Shown here: positions 11,600-20,270 of the stretch, piece after piece
Numbering within the stretch: position 1 is the stretch's first letter
Layout: the number at the start of each line of letters is the position of its first letter
Source of the DNA: Campylobacteraceae bacterium
Lineage (GTDB): Bacteria; Campylobacterota; Campylobacteria; Campylobacterales; UBA6016
Direction: 5' to 3'
Length of the DNA stretch: 35,733 bases
Assembly: GCA_022758985.1 (NCBI GenBank)
Contig: JAEMQC010000007.1
Coordinates: forward strand, 1 to 35,733
The notes under the pieces: generated by a model
The model's input: only the letters and a program-made list of their open reading frames with translations
Told to the model about the DNA's origin: nothing
Databases searched by the model: none
Program-made: the position numbers and the translations under genes

Positions 11600-14062
11600 A
11601 TGATAAAAACCATAGTAAACAAAATAATGGGTACTAGAAATGAAAAAGAGCTAAAAAGATATAGAAAGAAACTTGCCGAGATAAACGCACTGGAGCCAAA
11701 ATATGCGGCAATGTCGGATGACGAGTTAAAAGCGGCTTTTGCGGCGCTTAGAGCAAGAGTAATCGGCGGAGAGTCTTTGGATGCTGTGCTTTTTGACTCT
11801 TTTGCGATAACCAGAGAGGCGTCGAAAAGAGTGCTTGGAATGAGGCACCACGACGTCCAGATGATAGGTGGTATGGTGCTAAACGACGGCAGGATAGCCG
11901 AGATGAAAACCGGGGAAGGCAAGACACTGGTTGCGACGCTTGCCGTCATACTAAATGCCATGAAGGGTGAGGGCGTACACGTAATCACCGTCAACGACTA
12001 CCTTGCAAAAAGGGATGCCACCGAGATGGGCGTACTCTATAACTTCCTAGGGTTTAGCGTCGGTGTGATACTCTCTGACGAAGATGACGAAGAGGTAAAA
12101 AAAGCGGCATATGATGCGGATATTACATATGGTACCAATAACGAGTTTGGCTTTGACTACTTAAGAGACAACATGAAGTACTCCAAAGTTTCGCAAGTCC
12201 AAAGAAACCATCATTTTGCGATAGTCGACGAGGTTGACTCGATTCTTATCGATGAAGCCAGAACCCCACTTATTATCTCAGGTCCTACAAAGTCGTTTAT
12301 GGGGCAATATGAAAAAGCCAACGAGGTAGCTCTGAAGCTAGAGATTGAAAAGCACTTTACCGTCGATGAGAAAAATAGGGTAATTTTGATGACGGAAGAG
12401 GGTATTAGATATGCGGAGGAGCTATTTGACGTCGGAAATCTATACGATCTTGACAACGCCATACTTTCCCATAGGCTAGATCAGGCGCTAAAAGCTCAAT
12501 ATCTATTTAAGATAGACGTCGACTATGTAGTAAGAGATGGCGAAATCATCATCGTAGATGAATTTACAGGTAGACTCTCAGAGGGGAAAAGATACTCCGA
12601 GGGGCTTCATCAAGCCCTTGAAGCAAAAGAGGGCGTGCTAATCAAAGAAGAGAGCCAGACTCTAGCAGATATTACCTTCCAAAACTACTTCAGGCTCTAC
12701 TCGAAGCTAGCCGGTATGACTGGTACGGCGCAGACCGAGGCTACCGAATTTAGCGAGATATACGGACTTGACGTTATCTCTATCCCTACGAACGTGCCAG
12801 TGGCAAGAATAGATATGAACGATCTTATATTTAAGACTGAAGAAGAGAAGTATGAGGCCGTAATCAAAAAAGTAAAAGAGCTAAACTCAAAGGGACAACC
12901 GATACTTATAGGTACAGCTTCAATAGAAAAGAGTGAGGCTTTGCATGAGCTTCTTAAAAAAGAGAAGATAGCGCATACGGTACTAAACGCCAAAAATCAT
13001 GAGCGAGAAGCAGAAATAATCAAGCTTGCCGGCACCAAAGGGGCTGTTACTGTGGCTACGAATATGGCCGGACGTGGCGTTGATATCAAGATAGATGACG
13101 AGGTAAGGTCGCTTGGCGGTCTAGCTATCATCGGTACTGAAAGACACGAGAGCCGCCGTATAGACAATCAGCTAAGAGGACGAAGCGGTAGACAGGGCGA
13201 CCCTGGTTTTAGCCAATTTTATCTAAGTCTTGACGATACGCTTCTTAGAATTTTTGGAAGCGACAAGATAAAGAGCATTATGAATAGGCTTGGGCTAGAG
13301 AGAGGCGAGCATATCGACTCTAAGCTGGTAACGAATGCGGTAGAGAAAGCGCAGAAAAAAGTGGAGAGTATGCACTATGAGAGCAGAAAACATCTACTTG
13401 AGTATGACGATATAGCCAACGCTCAAAGAAAAATAATCTACGGCTTTAGAAACGAGCTTTTAAATCCAGAGTTTGATATATCTGCAAAAATTGATGAAAA
13501 TAGATATGTATATGTAGAAAATATCTTAGCGGATGCGGGAATATTCTACGGTCTTGAAAGGGAGGATTTTAACCTTCAAAAGGTTTGCGAACTTTTGCAA
13601 GAGGATATAGGGCTTGGTATAGAAGAGGTGCAATTGGAAGGTCTAGAGTATGAAGATTTGAAACAAAAAGTTTATGATCTGATGAGAGAGTATTATGAAA
13701 CAAAACTTTCAGTCGTAGACGAAGCCCAGAAAAAAGAGATAGAAAAAATACTATACCTTCAAACACTGGATGAAGCCTGGAGAGAGCATCTTTATCAAAT
13801 GGATATACTAAAAACAGGCATAGGACTAAGAGGGTACAATCAAAAAGACCCTCTTGTGGAGTATAAAAAAGAGAGTTACAAGCTCTTTACCGAACTTGTC
13901 GAAACGGTAAAAATAAACGCAGTTAGAATACTACACTCATTCAAAATAGGTAGCGATACTACGGCCGAAGAGATAGAATATCAAGATGAAAATATAAAAA
14001 TAGTGCCGGCTAGCCAAAAAAGAGAAGAGAGGCTCAAAAACTACGATAAGAAAAAGAGCTGA
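11600..14062 (+). CDS. secA: Preprotein translocase ATPase SecA
   Basis: SecA is the motor of the Sec pathway, pushing preproteins through SecYEG. The N-terminal GTRNEKELKRYRKKL is typical. Walker A is TGEGKT (residues 104-109) and the DEAD-type Walker B is DEVDSILIDEARTPL. The preprotein-binding domain, GTASIEKSE and the second nucleotide domain follow, with NMAGRGVDIK and QLRGRSGRQGDPG. At 820 residues it ends in KKREERLKNYDKKKS-like sequence and lacks the C-terminal zinc/SecB-binding CxCxSG motif found in many SecA proteins. Its stop overlaps the next ATG by one base. Start 11600 gives the family N-terminus despite a weak ribosome binding site. Confidence 0.96.
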   Translation: MIKTIVNKIMGTRNEKELKRYRKKLAEINALEPKYAAMSDDELKAAFAALRARVIGGESLDAVLFDSFAITREASKRVLGMRHHDVQMIGGMVLNDGRIAEMKTGEGKTLVATLAVILNAMKGEGVHVITVNDYLAKRDATEMGVLYNFLGFSVGVILSDEDDEEVKKAAYDADITYGTNNEFGFDYLRDNMKYSKVSQVQRNHHFAIVDEVDSILIDEARTPLIISGPTKSFMGQYEKANEVALKLEIEKHFTVDEKNRVILMTEEGIRYAEELFDVGNLYDLDNAILSHRLDQALKAQYLFKIDVDYVVRDGEIIIVDEFTGRLSEGKRYSEGLHQALEAKEGVLIKEESQTLADITFQNYFRLYSKLAGMTGTAQTEATEFSEIYGLDVISIPTNVPVARIDMNDLIFKTEEEKYEAVIKKVKELNSKGQPILIGTASIEKSEALHELLKKEKIAHTVLNAKNHEREAEIIKLAGTKGAVTVATNMAGRGVDIKIDDEVRSLGGLAIIGTERHESRRIDNQLRGRSGRQGDPGFSQFYLSLDDTLLRIFGSDKIKSIMNRLGLERGEHIDSKLVTNAVEKAQKKVESMHYESRKHLLEYDDIANAQRKIIYGFRNELLNPEFDISAKIDENRYVYVENILADAGIFYGLEREDFNLQKVCELLQEDIGLGIEEVQLEGLEYEDLKQKVYDLMREYYETKLSVVDEAQKKEIEKILYLQTLDEAWREHLYQMDILKTGIGLRGYNQKDPLVEYKKESYKLFTELVETVKINAVRILHSFKIGSDTTAEEIEYQDENIKIVPASQKREERLKNYDKKKS

Positions 14063-15264
14063 TGAATAAAAAGCTTATACGCTTCATTGTCTCAAAATAT
14101 CTTAGATTTGACCCGTCGCAGCCGTTTATTTCCATAACGGCCGCTTTGGCGTTCATCGGCGTCGGACTAGGGGTCTTCGTGCTTATCGTCGCTATGGCTA
14201 TTATGAACGGATTTGATAAGGAGTTTGAAAAAAAGCTCTTTACGATGAACTATCCGATAACACTCTACTCAAAACACGGCTATGAGATTTCGTCCGATTT
14301 CGTGGCCGAGCTTCAAAAAAACAATCCCGAATTCAAGTTTAGCCCGTTTCTAAGAGCCAGTGCAATAGCCAAAAAAAATGAAAACATGGAAGGCGTAGTC
14401 GTATTCGGTGTAGATATTGCCGCAGAAAAGCAGATTAACGATGTAGTGGCCGGCGCCCTCGGCAAAGATGGACTGGGCGGCTTTGAGGCATTGATAGGCA
14501 AAAAACTAAAAGATGATTTTGACCTTATCAAGGGAGATAAGTTGACCATCATATTTGCTGAAGGAGAGCCGCAAGGTATCGGTATTTCGCCGATGATGAA
14601 AAGATTTTCCGTAAATAAGAGCTTTTCGTCTGGACTTCTTGCATACGATAAGGGCTATGTATATGTAAACGCAAAAGATTTAGCGAGGGCTCTTGGCAGA
14701 AGCGAGGATCTGTATGACGGGGTTCATATCTACTCCAAAGAGCCGTTAAAAGAGATAAAGCTACTGCAATCAAGGCTTCCGGACGAATATGCGCTTGTCG
14801 GCTGGTGGCAGCAAAACGGCAACTTCTTTGCTGCTTTGGCGCTTGAGAAAAGAGCGCTTTTTGTGGTACTTATGCTGATAATATTGGTAGCGTCGCTAAA
14901 TATCGTAAGTTCTCTTTTGATGACCGTTATGAGTAGACGCAAGGAGATAGCGCTTCTTTTGTCGCTGGGCGCAGATAGAAGCGAAATAAGGGCTATATTT
15001 TTTAGGCTTGGGACAATAATAGGCGGCGGCGGTATCATCGTGGGTATACTTCTTTCCGCAGTTGCTCTGGTTTTGCTTTCAAACTTCGACATTATAAGCC
15101 TTCCGGCGGATGTCTACGGCAGTACCAAGCTACCTTTGGAGCTATCTATAGTAGATTTTTGCCTTATTACGCTGGGTTCGCTAGCCATAGTATTTTTATC
15201 GTCTTACTATCCGGCAAAAAAAGCCTCGGAAGTAGACGCCCTTACGGTGCTTAGAAACGAGTAG
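14062..15264 (+). CDS. LolC/LolE-family lipoprotein-releasing ABC permease
   Basis: This is the inner membrane permease subunit of the exporter that loads lipoproteins onto LolA. Topology is that of LolC/E: one N-terminal helix (about 25-48, FIGVGLGVFVLIVAMAIMNG), a large periplasmic domain (about 50-265) and three C-terminal helices with the conserved RRKEIALLLSLGADRSEIRAIF-type coupling segment near residue 300. It is 400 residues long. Only one such permease and no LolD ATPase is in the window; a single LolF-like homodimer would fit (inference). It overlaps secA by one base and is two bases from the next gene, so the three share a transcript. Confidence 0.85.
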   Translation: MNKKLIRFIVSKYLRFDPSQPFISITAALAFIGVGLGVFVLIVAMAIMNGFDKEFEKKLFTMNYPITLYSKHGYEISSDFVAELQKNNPEFKFSPFLRASAIAKKNENMEGVVVFGVDIAAEKQINDVVAGALGKDGLGGFEALIGKKLKDDFDLIKGDKLTIIFAEGEPQGIGISPMMKRFSVNKSFSSGLLAYDKGYVYVNAKDLARALGRSEDLYDGVHIYSKEPLKEIKLLQSRLPDEYALVGWWQQNGNFFAALALEKRALFVVLMLIILVASLNIVSSLLMTVMSRRKEIALLLSLGADRSEIRAIFFRLGTIIGGGGIIVGILLSAVALVLLSNFDIISLPADVYGSTKLPLELSIVDFCLITLGSLAIVFLSSYYPAKKASEVDALTVLRNE

Positions 15265-15266
15265 AT

Positions 15267-16442
15267 ATGTCTAGCCCTATTGTTATAGTTATAGCGCTTT
15301 CATTTTTTATAGCGCTATCCCCGTTTGTGTCGAAAACCCTGAGGGTTCCTATAGTCGTCATTGAAATAATATTCGGTATTATCGGCGGACATCTCGGTTT
15401 TTTTGAAAAAAACGAATACTTTTTTATCATGGCTAAAGTCGGATTTTTATTTTTGATGTTTTTGGCAGGCCTAGAGGTCAACCTAAAAGAGTTTGCAAAA
15501 ATAAGATCGAGCTTGTTTAAAAGAGTAATACTCTATTTTTTGATTTTATATGCGCTTGCTTTGACGGTCGTTTTGTACTTCAAACTTTCGTTTATATACG
15601 TCGTAATACTCCCTATATTCTCTCTCGGTATGATAATGGCGCTTTTAAAAGATTACGGCAAGGATAAGCCGTGGCTCTCATTAGCCCTTACGATAGGAAT
15701 ACTAGGAGAGCTTATCAGTATAGTCGCTCTTACCATTCTCAGCGGTGCGGTTAGTTTCGGATTTAAAGCCCAGTTTTACAAGGCTATGGCTACGCTTGTC
15801 GTTATAGTTGTTGCGGGCGTTCTTTTTTTCAAGCTTGCAAGAGCGTTTTTTTGGTGGTTTCCCGAGGCAAAAAAGGCCATTATGCCCGATATTGCGTCAA
15901 AAGAGCAGGATATCAGGTTTTCGATGGCGCTCTTTTTTGTCATGATAGCGATAATGCTATACCTAAAAATAGATATGGTGCTCGGTGCATTCTTTGCCGG
16001 AATGTTTATCACTGCGTTTTTTTCGCACAAAAAAGATTTGCACGATAAACTCTCGTCTTTTGGATTTGGTTTTTTGGCGCCGATATTTTTTATCTATGTC
16101 GGCTCCACGCTAAAGCTCGACATCGTATTTTCATACGAGATTATCAAAAATGCGCTATTTTTGATAGCCTGCATGGTTTCTATTAGGATTATAGGCTCGT
16201 TTAGTACGTTTTATAGTCATCTCGGTTTCAAAAGCACTCTTTTGTTTGCGCTTTCTGATTCTATGCCGCTTATGTTTATGGTTGCCGCCGCTACGCTTGG
16301 GCTTCAGTCGAAAACGATAGATACGCTGGAGTACTCGTCCATAGTCGTTGCGAGTATGCTGGACGCAATCATGTTGATGCTGTTAATAAAAGTCCTTAAT
16401 TACTATTTTGACAAAGCTAAAAGCCCAAAGTCCTTAGGCTAG
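15267..16442 (+). CDS. CPA2-family cation/proton antiporter, membrane domain only
   Basis: This 391-residue protein has about 12 hydrophobic helices and the KefB/NapA-like pattern: PIVVIEIIFGIIGGHLGFF near the start, FLFLMFLAGLEVNLKEF (residues 52-73) and IDMVLGAFFAGMFITAFF. It exchanges K+ or Na+ for H+ across the inner membrane; the ion is not predictable. The C-terminal regulatory TrkA-N/RCK domain of Kef proteins is absent. It follows the lolC/E-like gene by two bases, and its end overlaps the convergent ridA gene by nine bases. Confidence 0.82.
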   Translation: MSSPIVIVIALSFFIALSPFVSKTLRVPIVVIEIIFGIIGGHLGFFEKNEYFFIMAKVGFLFLMFLAGLEVNLKEFAKIRSSLFKRVILYFLILYALALTVVLYFKLSFIYVVILPIFSLGMIMALLKDYGKDKPWLSLALTIGILGELISIVALTILSGAVSFGFKAQFYKAMATLVVIVVAGVLFFKLARAFFWWFPEAKKAIMPDIASKEQDIRFSMALFFVMIAIMLYLKIDMVLGAFFAGMFITAFFSHKKDLHDKLSSFGFGFLAPIFFIYVGSTLKLDIVFSYEIIKNALFLIACMVSIRIIGSFSTFYSHLGFKSTLLFALSDSMPLMFMVAAATLGLQSKTIDTLEYSSIVVASMLDAIMLMLLIKVLNYYFDKAKSPKSLG

Positions 16443-16805
16443 GGCTATGCACTCGATCTCGACGAGGGCGTTTTTTGGGAGGGTTTTGACCGCTACGGTG
16501 CTGCGTGCCGGCTTGTGGTCGCCGAAAAACTTTGCGTATACTTCGTTCATCGGCGCAAAGTTATCCATATCGGATAGAAATACCGTAGTTTTGATTACTT
16601 TGTCAAGAGCGCTTCCGGCCTCTTTTAGTACTGCCGTCAAATTTTCAAACACCTGAGTAGTTTGCGCCGTTATGTCGCCGTCGTTAAAGCTGCCGTCGGC
16701 TCTTAGGGCTACTTGTCCGGAAGTGTATATCATCCCCTCTATCTTAATTGCTTGCGAGTACGGTCCTATTGCTTGTGGGGCATTTGGCGTAGATACTATC
16801 TTCAT
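16434..16805 (-). CDS. ridA: RidA-family enamine/imine deaminase
   Basis: RidA hydrolyses reactive 2-aminoacrylate and other enamine intermediates from PLP enzymes. The sequence has the full family signature: NAPQAIGPYSQAI, IYTSGQVAL, VFENLTAVLKEAGS, KTTVFLSDM and the active-site segment PARSTVAV with its conserved Arg, then NALVEIECIA. Length (123) is typical. A strong AAGGAGAC ribosome binding site precedes the ATG. It is transcribed alone, divergent from ruvX. Confidence 0.92.
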   Translation of the reverse strand: MKIVSTPNAPQAIGPYSQAIKIEGMIYTSGQVALRADGSFNDGDITAQTTQVFENLTAVLKEAGSALDKVIKTTVFLSDMDNFAPMNEVYAKFFGDHKPARSTVAVKTLPKNALVEIECIALA

Positions 16806-16867
16806 AAAATTGTCTCCTTGCTTTTATTTTGCGGCGATTTTACAGAGTTTTGGCTAAACTAAGCGGC

Positions 16868-17257
16868 ATGAATACCGTGGCTATAGATGTAGGATTAAAA
16901 AGGATAGGTGTTGCCGTAATGGTTGATACAATCCCCGTCGCAAGCGAGCCGATACTTAGGAAAAATAGGGAGCAGGCGGCAAGAGAGGTGTCGGCAATGC
17001 TAAAAGCCAAAAACGCTTCAAGGTTGGTTGTAGGGCTTCCCAGAGGAGGAGCTAGCGAAGAGGAGATGGAGCGCAGGATAAAACATTTTGTATCGCTACT
17101 CGAGTTTGACGGCGAGATAATTTATGTGGATGAGTTTGGTAGCTCAAAAGAGGCTCTTAAAGAGGCTGGAGGTGGGTATACAAAGGTCAAAGACGGCCGG
17201 CTGGATAGCTTATCGGCTTTGGTTATACTTAAGCGCTGGAGTGATTTTAGAGGATAA
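16868..17257 (+). CDS. ruvX: Putative Holliday junction resolvase RuvX/YqgF
   Basis: This is an RNase H-like nuclease of the YqgF family, implicated in 16S rRNA 5'-end processing and Holliday junction resolution. The catalytic pattern is visible: AIDVGLKRIGVAV with the first Asp, VVGLPRG, IIYVDEFGSS with the Glu, and DGRLDSLSALVIL with the last Asp. The start is set at ATG 16868, because MNTVAIDVG is the family N-terminus; an upstream in-frame ATG (16829) would add 13 unrelated residues and overlap the ridA promoter. At 129 residues it is of normal length. Its last 11 bases overlap the convergent queA. Confidence 0.85.
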   Translation: MNTVAIDVGLKRIGVAVMVDTIPVASEPILRKNREQAAREVSAMLKAKNASRLVVGLPRGGASEEEMERRIKHFVSLLEFDGEIIYVDEFGSSKEALKEAGGGYTKVKDGRLDSLSALVILKRWSDFRG

Positions 17258-18278
17258 GCATTGCATCACCGTAGCTATAAAATCTATATTTTTTTTCTAT
17301 CGCCTCTTTGTATATTTCAAGCGTCCTATCTAGTCCGACAAACCCTGCTACCAACATAATAAGCGTAGATTTCGGCAAATGGAAGTTTGTTAGTAGCATA
17401 TCCGCTCTTTTTGGAGGGTTTTGCGGATTTATGAATATGTCGCACTCCCCGGAGGTTTTTTTTGTGCGATCGTAATATTCTACGGTTCTAGTCGACGTCG
17501 TACCGATGCATAGTATTTTTTTATCGCTATCTAGTAGCTTTGCCGTCTCGGTTGGAATCTCAAAATACTCGGAATGCATAGGGTGTTCTTCTATGTTTTC
17601 GGCTTCAACGGGCTTAAAAGTGCCTAGTCCGACATGAAGGGTTAATTCGTACAGCTTATGATTTTGCCTTATTTTGCCAAGTAACTCTTCGTCGAAGTGG
17701 AGTGACGCCGTCGGGGCGGCTACGCTTCCGGCATTTGACGCAAAACGGCTTTGATAGTTCGTCTCGTCGCTTTTTTCGTCCTCTCTGTTTATATAAGGCG
17801 GAAGCGGTATGTGGCCTATTTTTTCCAGCTTCTCTATAAGTTTTGCAAACCCTATTTTCGCTTCGCCTTCAAAAAAAGAGACTTTTCTGCTCCCGTCATC
17901 TAAAAGCTCCAAAACTTCAAGCGATAGGTTATCTTCAAAAAAAAGTCTATCTCCTACTTTTACTTTGCCTCTGACGAGCGCCAAAAAAGAGCCGTCTTCA
18001 AACGGTTTTATAACCACGCATTCAATTTTACCGCCGCTCTTTTTGCGTCCGAAGATTCTAGCTTTTATGACTTTTGTATTGTTGACGACGATGGCCGTGT
18101 TTTTGGGTATAAAGTCGCATATGTCTGATATGTTGGAGTGCGTAATCGTAGCGTTTATTCTATCTACGACTAACAGTTTTGCGCTACTTCTAGGGTTTGC
18201 CGGGTAGCTCGCTATAAGCTCTTTTGGGAGTTCATAGTCGTAAGAAGAGGTTAAAAGCGTCCTGTCAGGCTGGCTCAT
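17247..18278 (-). CDS. queA: S-adenosylmethionine:tRNA ribosyltransferase-isomerase
   Basis: QueA transfers and rearranges the ribosyl of SAM onto preQ1 at tRNA position 34, giving epoxyqueuosine. Recognised segments are DYELPKELIASYPA (residues 14-27), SAKLLVVDR, NNTKVIKARIFGRK, the central QSRFASNAGSVAAPTASLHF and HVGLGTFKPV, and the C-terminal TNFHLPKSTLIMLVAGFVG. At 343 residues it is complete. It overlaps tatC by 14 bases and is the last gene of tatB-tatC-queA. Confidence 0.95.
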   Translation of the reverse strand: MSQPDRTLLTSSYDYELPKELIASYPANPRSSAKLLVVDRINATITHSNISDICDFIPKNTAIVVNNTKVIKARIFGRKKSGGKIECVVIKPFEDGSFLALVRGKVKVGDRLFFEDNLSLEVLELLDDGSRKVSFFEGEAKIGFAKLIEKLEKIGHIPLPPYINREDEKSDETNYQSRFASNAGSVAAPTASLHFDEELLGKIRQNHKLYELTLHVGLGTFKPVEAENIEEHPMHSEYFEIPTETAKLLDSDKKILCIGTTSTRTVEYYDRTKKTSGECDIFINPQNPPKRADMLLTNFHLPKSTLIMLVAGFVGLDRTLEIYKEAIEKKYRFYSYGDAMLIL

Positions 18279-18996
18279 TTTCCTCTTTTGGGGCAGGATT
18301 TATCATTTTTACCAGAAGTATCGCTACGCCGTACAAGATTATCATAGGGGTGGCCATCATAAGTTGACTCATAACGTCAGGCGGAGTAAGTATTGCCGCA
18401 ACCACAAAGATGATAACTATGGCGTACCTAAAAGAAGATTTCATCTGTTTATCGTCAACAAGTCCAAAAAAGGCCAAAAGCGCCGCAATGACTGGCAGCT
18501 CAAAAGATATTCCAAAGCCAAACATCAGCTTCAAAAAGAAGCTAAGATACTCTGCGATACTTATCATTGCGGTAGTCTGCCCACCTCCGAAATTGACTAG
18601 AAATTTGAAGCCGACCGGGAATACGAAGTAATACGCAAATAGGGCGCCGGCTATAAACATTCCAGTTGCGCCAATTACAAAAGGCAGAATATATCTTTTT
18701 TCATGCTCATAAAGTCCAGGAGCCAAAAATGCCCAAATCTGATAAAAGATAACAGGCAGCGAGATGACGAGAGAGGCAAAAAAAGAGACGCTAACCGCCG
18801 TAAAAAACTGTTCGCCCATCTTAACGGCTACGACTTGTCCGCTATTTGGGATAGCTTCTTTTAGCGGCATCGTAACCCATGCCATAATAGGTTCCCAAAC
18901 GGCAAAACATGCAAAAAATGCGACACCGAGCACTATTACGCATTTTATGAGCCTATCTCTAAGCTCCGCTATATGTGGCTTTAAATCCTCGAGCAT
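18265..18996 (-). CDS. tatC: Sec-independent translocase subunit TatC
   Basis: TatC is the receptor for twin-arginine signal peptides in the inner membrane. The N-terminal LKPHIAELRDRLIKC and six membrane helices are evident, with conserved FELPV near residue 165 and PFVIGATGMFIAGALFAYYFVFP in the middle. Length (243) is usual. It starts one base after the tatB stop. tatA is not in the window. Exported Tat substrates are not visible here either; SdhA notably lacks a Tat signal. Confidence 0.95.
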   Translation of the reverse strand: MLEDLKPHIAELRDRLIKCVIVLGVAFFACFAVWEPIMAWVTMPLKEAIPNSGQVVAVKMGEQFFTAVSVSFFASLVISLPVIFYQIWAFLAPGLYEHEKRYILPFVIGATGMFIAGALFAYYFVFPVGFKFLVNFGGGQTTAMISIAEYLSFFLKLMFGFGISFELPVIAALLAFFGLVDDKQMKSSFRYAIVIIFVVAAILTPPDVMSQLMMATPMIILYGVAILLVKMINPAPKEENEPA

Positions 18997-18997
18997 C

Positions 18998-19393
18998 TTA
19001 CTTTACTTCCTCTTTGTTTGCATTTTGAGAGATTTGCGGCGTAGTATCTAGCGGGGATTCTATCTCTTTTTTAATGCCGTCTTCTATCTCTTTAAACTCT
19101 TTGGTTATGTCGCCGAACATATCGCTTACTTCTTTATTGTTATACATACTGGAAGGGTTGTTTAGATTTTCTGTCAGCTTCTCTAATTTTTCTTTATATT
19201 CGGTAGCTGTATTTTTTAGTTCGTGTAGATCTATCTCTTTTTGTATGGTATCCTTGGCCTCTTGTACCGTAGATTTGAAGCTTTTGAAGAACTTTACTAC
19301 CTGTATTATCACATCTGGTAGCTTTTCCGGACCTAGAAAAATTATTGCAACTATCATTATGACTATGAATGAGCCGAGATCTATTCCAAACAT
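18998..19393 (-). CDS. tatB: Sec-independent translocase subunit TatB
   Basis: TatB pairs with TatC to bind twin-arginine precursors. The protein has one N-terminal membrane helix ending in FLGPEKLPDVIIQV (the FxGP hinge of the TatA/B family), an amphipathic helix, and a long, charged, coiled-coil-like tail. The 131-residue length and long tail favour TatB over TatA. It heads tatB-tatC-queA. Confidence 0.88.
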   Translation of the reverse strand: MFGIDLGSFIVIMIVAIIFLGPEKLPDVIIQVVKFFKSFKSTVQEAKDTIQKEIDLHELKNTATEYKEKLEKLTENLNNPSSMYNNKEVSDMFGDITKEFKEIEDGIKKEIESPLDTTPQISQNANKEEVK

Positions 19394-19519
19394 ATTTTCC
19401 GCTTATTTTGTAGAGTACGAAAATTTTACTCAAACCTCTATAAAAACTGCTTGAAGTTGGATTGTTTTTGGGAATTAAAGTTGCTTTATAAAAACTAATC
19501 AAAACAATAAGGAGAGCGG

Positions 19520-19774
19520 ATGAGAATGTTGGAAGTGGAACAAAACTGCCTGGAGTGTTCACATCTAAAGTTTAACGGCATAGTTAAGATGCCTAGCGAA
19601 GACGGTTATGACTGCGTAAAGTGCAGCAAAAGAGTGGTTGATTTTTATCTTATCAGAAATAGATCTGCTGAGTCGGTGATGAAAAAGCTTTATCCGCCGT
19701 ACGGAATACCTGATTTTTGTCCGATTTCAAAAGATTTTGAGATTGAGATGAAAGAAGAGATGGATTTTGTATAA
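19520..19774 (+). CDS. Small Cys-rich protein of unknown function
   Basis: An 84-residue protein that I do not recognise. Two cysteine pairs, C10-x2-C13 and C31-x2-C34, look like one zinc-ribbon or rubredoxin-like metal site; C67 is extra. The rest is mixed charged, with no signal peptide or membrane helix. The coding call rests on a strong AAGGAG (19509-19514) five bases before the ATG, a TATAAA at 19487-19492 and a hairpin just after the stop. It is a single gene between tatB and cytochrome c, both on the other strand. Confidence 0.65.
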   Translation: MRMLEVEQNCLECSHLKFNGIVKMPSEDGYDCVKCSKRVVDFYLIRNRSAESVMKKLYPPYGIPDFCPISKDFEIEMKEEMDFV

Positions 19775-19778
19775 GAAG

Positions 19779-19798
19779 TCCCCGCTTTTGGGCGGGGA
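19779..19798. terminator. GC-rich hairpin between two convergent genes
   Basis: TCCCCGC (19779-19785) and GCGGGGA (19792-19798) form a 7-bp stem with loop TTTTGG. It begins five bases after the stop of the small Cys-rich gene and lies six bases beyond the stop of the convergent cytochrome gene, so it probably serves both. The T-rich tail is weak on either side. Confidence 0.6.
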
Positions 19799-19804
19799 GG
19801 GAAA

Positions 19805-20104
19805 TTATTTAAGAGTTGCGATGTAAGAAGCTACAGCTTTCATATCAGCATCAGAAAGTTTTGCAGCGTTACCTTTCATAGCAGCGCCCATACCGTGTTT
19901 GTTAAGAGTACCAGCTTTGTAAGCAGCAAGATCTTTTTCTACGCTAGCAGCAGCCATGCCAGCTATTGGGTTAGATTTACCAAGAGCTTTCATTTTACCG
20001 TCAGCGCCGTGGCAAGATTTGCATTGACCTTCGAATATAGCTTTACCGTCTGCAGCTAGAAGAGCACAGCCAGCGAAAGCAAGAGTAAGAAGAACTTTTT
20101 TCAT
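19805..20104 (-). CDS. Periplasmic monoheme cytochrome c553
   Basis: This is a small soluble class I c-type cytochrome, a periplasmic electron carrier between the bc1 complex and oxidases or reductases. The signal peptide is MKKVLLTLAFAGCALLAA, the heme site CKSCH, the axial Met lies in the GMGAAMKGNA region, and the final helix is MKAVASYIATL. ATG at 20104 is chosen over the upstream ATG at 20140, because it starts the signal peptide and has AAGGA ten bases before it. The mature protein is about 80 residues. It is transcribed alone from a TATAAT at 20177-20182. Confidence 0.88.
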   Translation of the reverse strand: MKKVLLTLAFAGCALLAADGKAIFEGQCKSCHGADGKMKALGKSNPIAGMAAASVEKDLAAYKAGTLNKHGMGAAMKGNAAKLSDADMKAVASYIATLK

Positions 20105-20176
20105 CGTGTATCCTTTTTTAAGATTTTTTACATGGAGCATTTTACATGCCCAAGTGTGAAATGTGTGTGGAAGAAA

Positions 20177-20182
20177 ATTATA
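20177..20182 (-). promoter_or_regulatory. -10 element of the cytochrome c553 gene
   Basis: An exact TATAAT on the minus strand, about 73 bases upstream of the cytochrome ATG, implies a 5' leader of roughly 65 bases. The leader contains a repeated TTTACATG with no clear function. Confidence 0.5.
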
Positions 20183-20270
20183 CTTTTTATAACTTTTAAA
20201 AACCCTTTTTATTTAGTGTAGCTTCGTTAAACTTACCAAAAGTAACATATAAAAAAACAAAGGGTGTAAA

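Noticed and set aside
16829..16867. Upstream ATG that would extend RuvX by 13 residues
   Set aside because: The extension is not part of the YqgF family N-terminus and runs into the ridA promoter. MNTVAIDVG at 16868 is the normal start.
20105..20140. N-terminal extension MLHVKNLKKGYT of the cytochrome
   Set aside because: It would precede a clear signal peptide and runs through the AAGGA ribosome binding site of the ATG at 20104.
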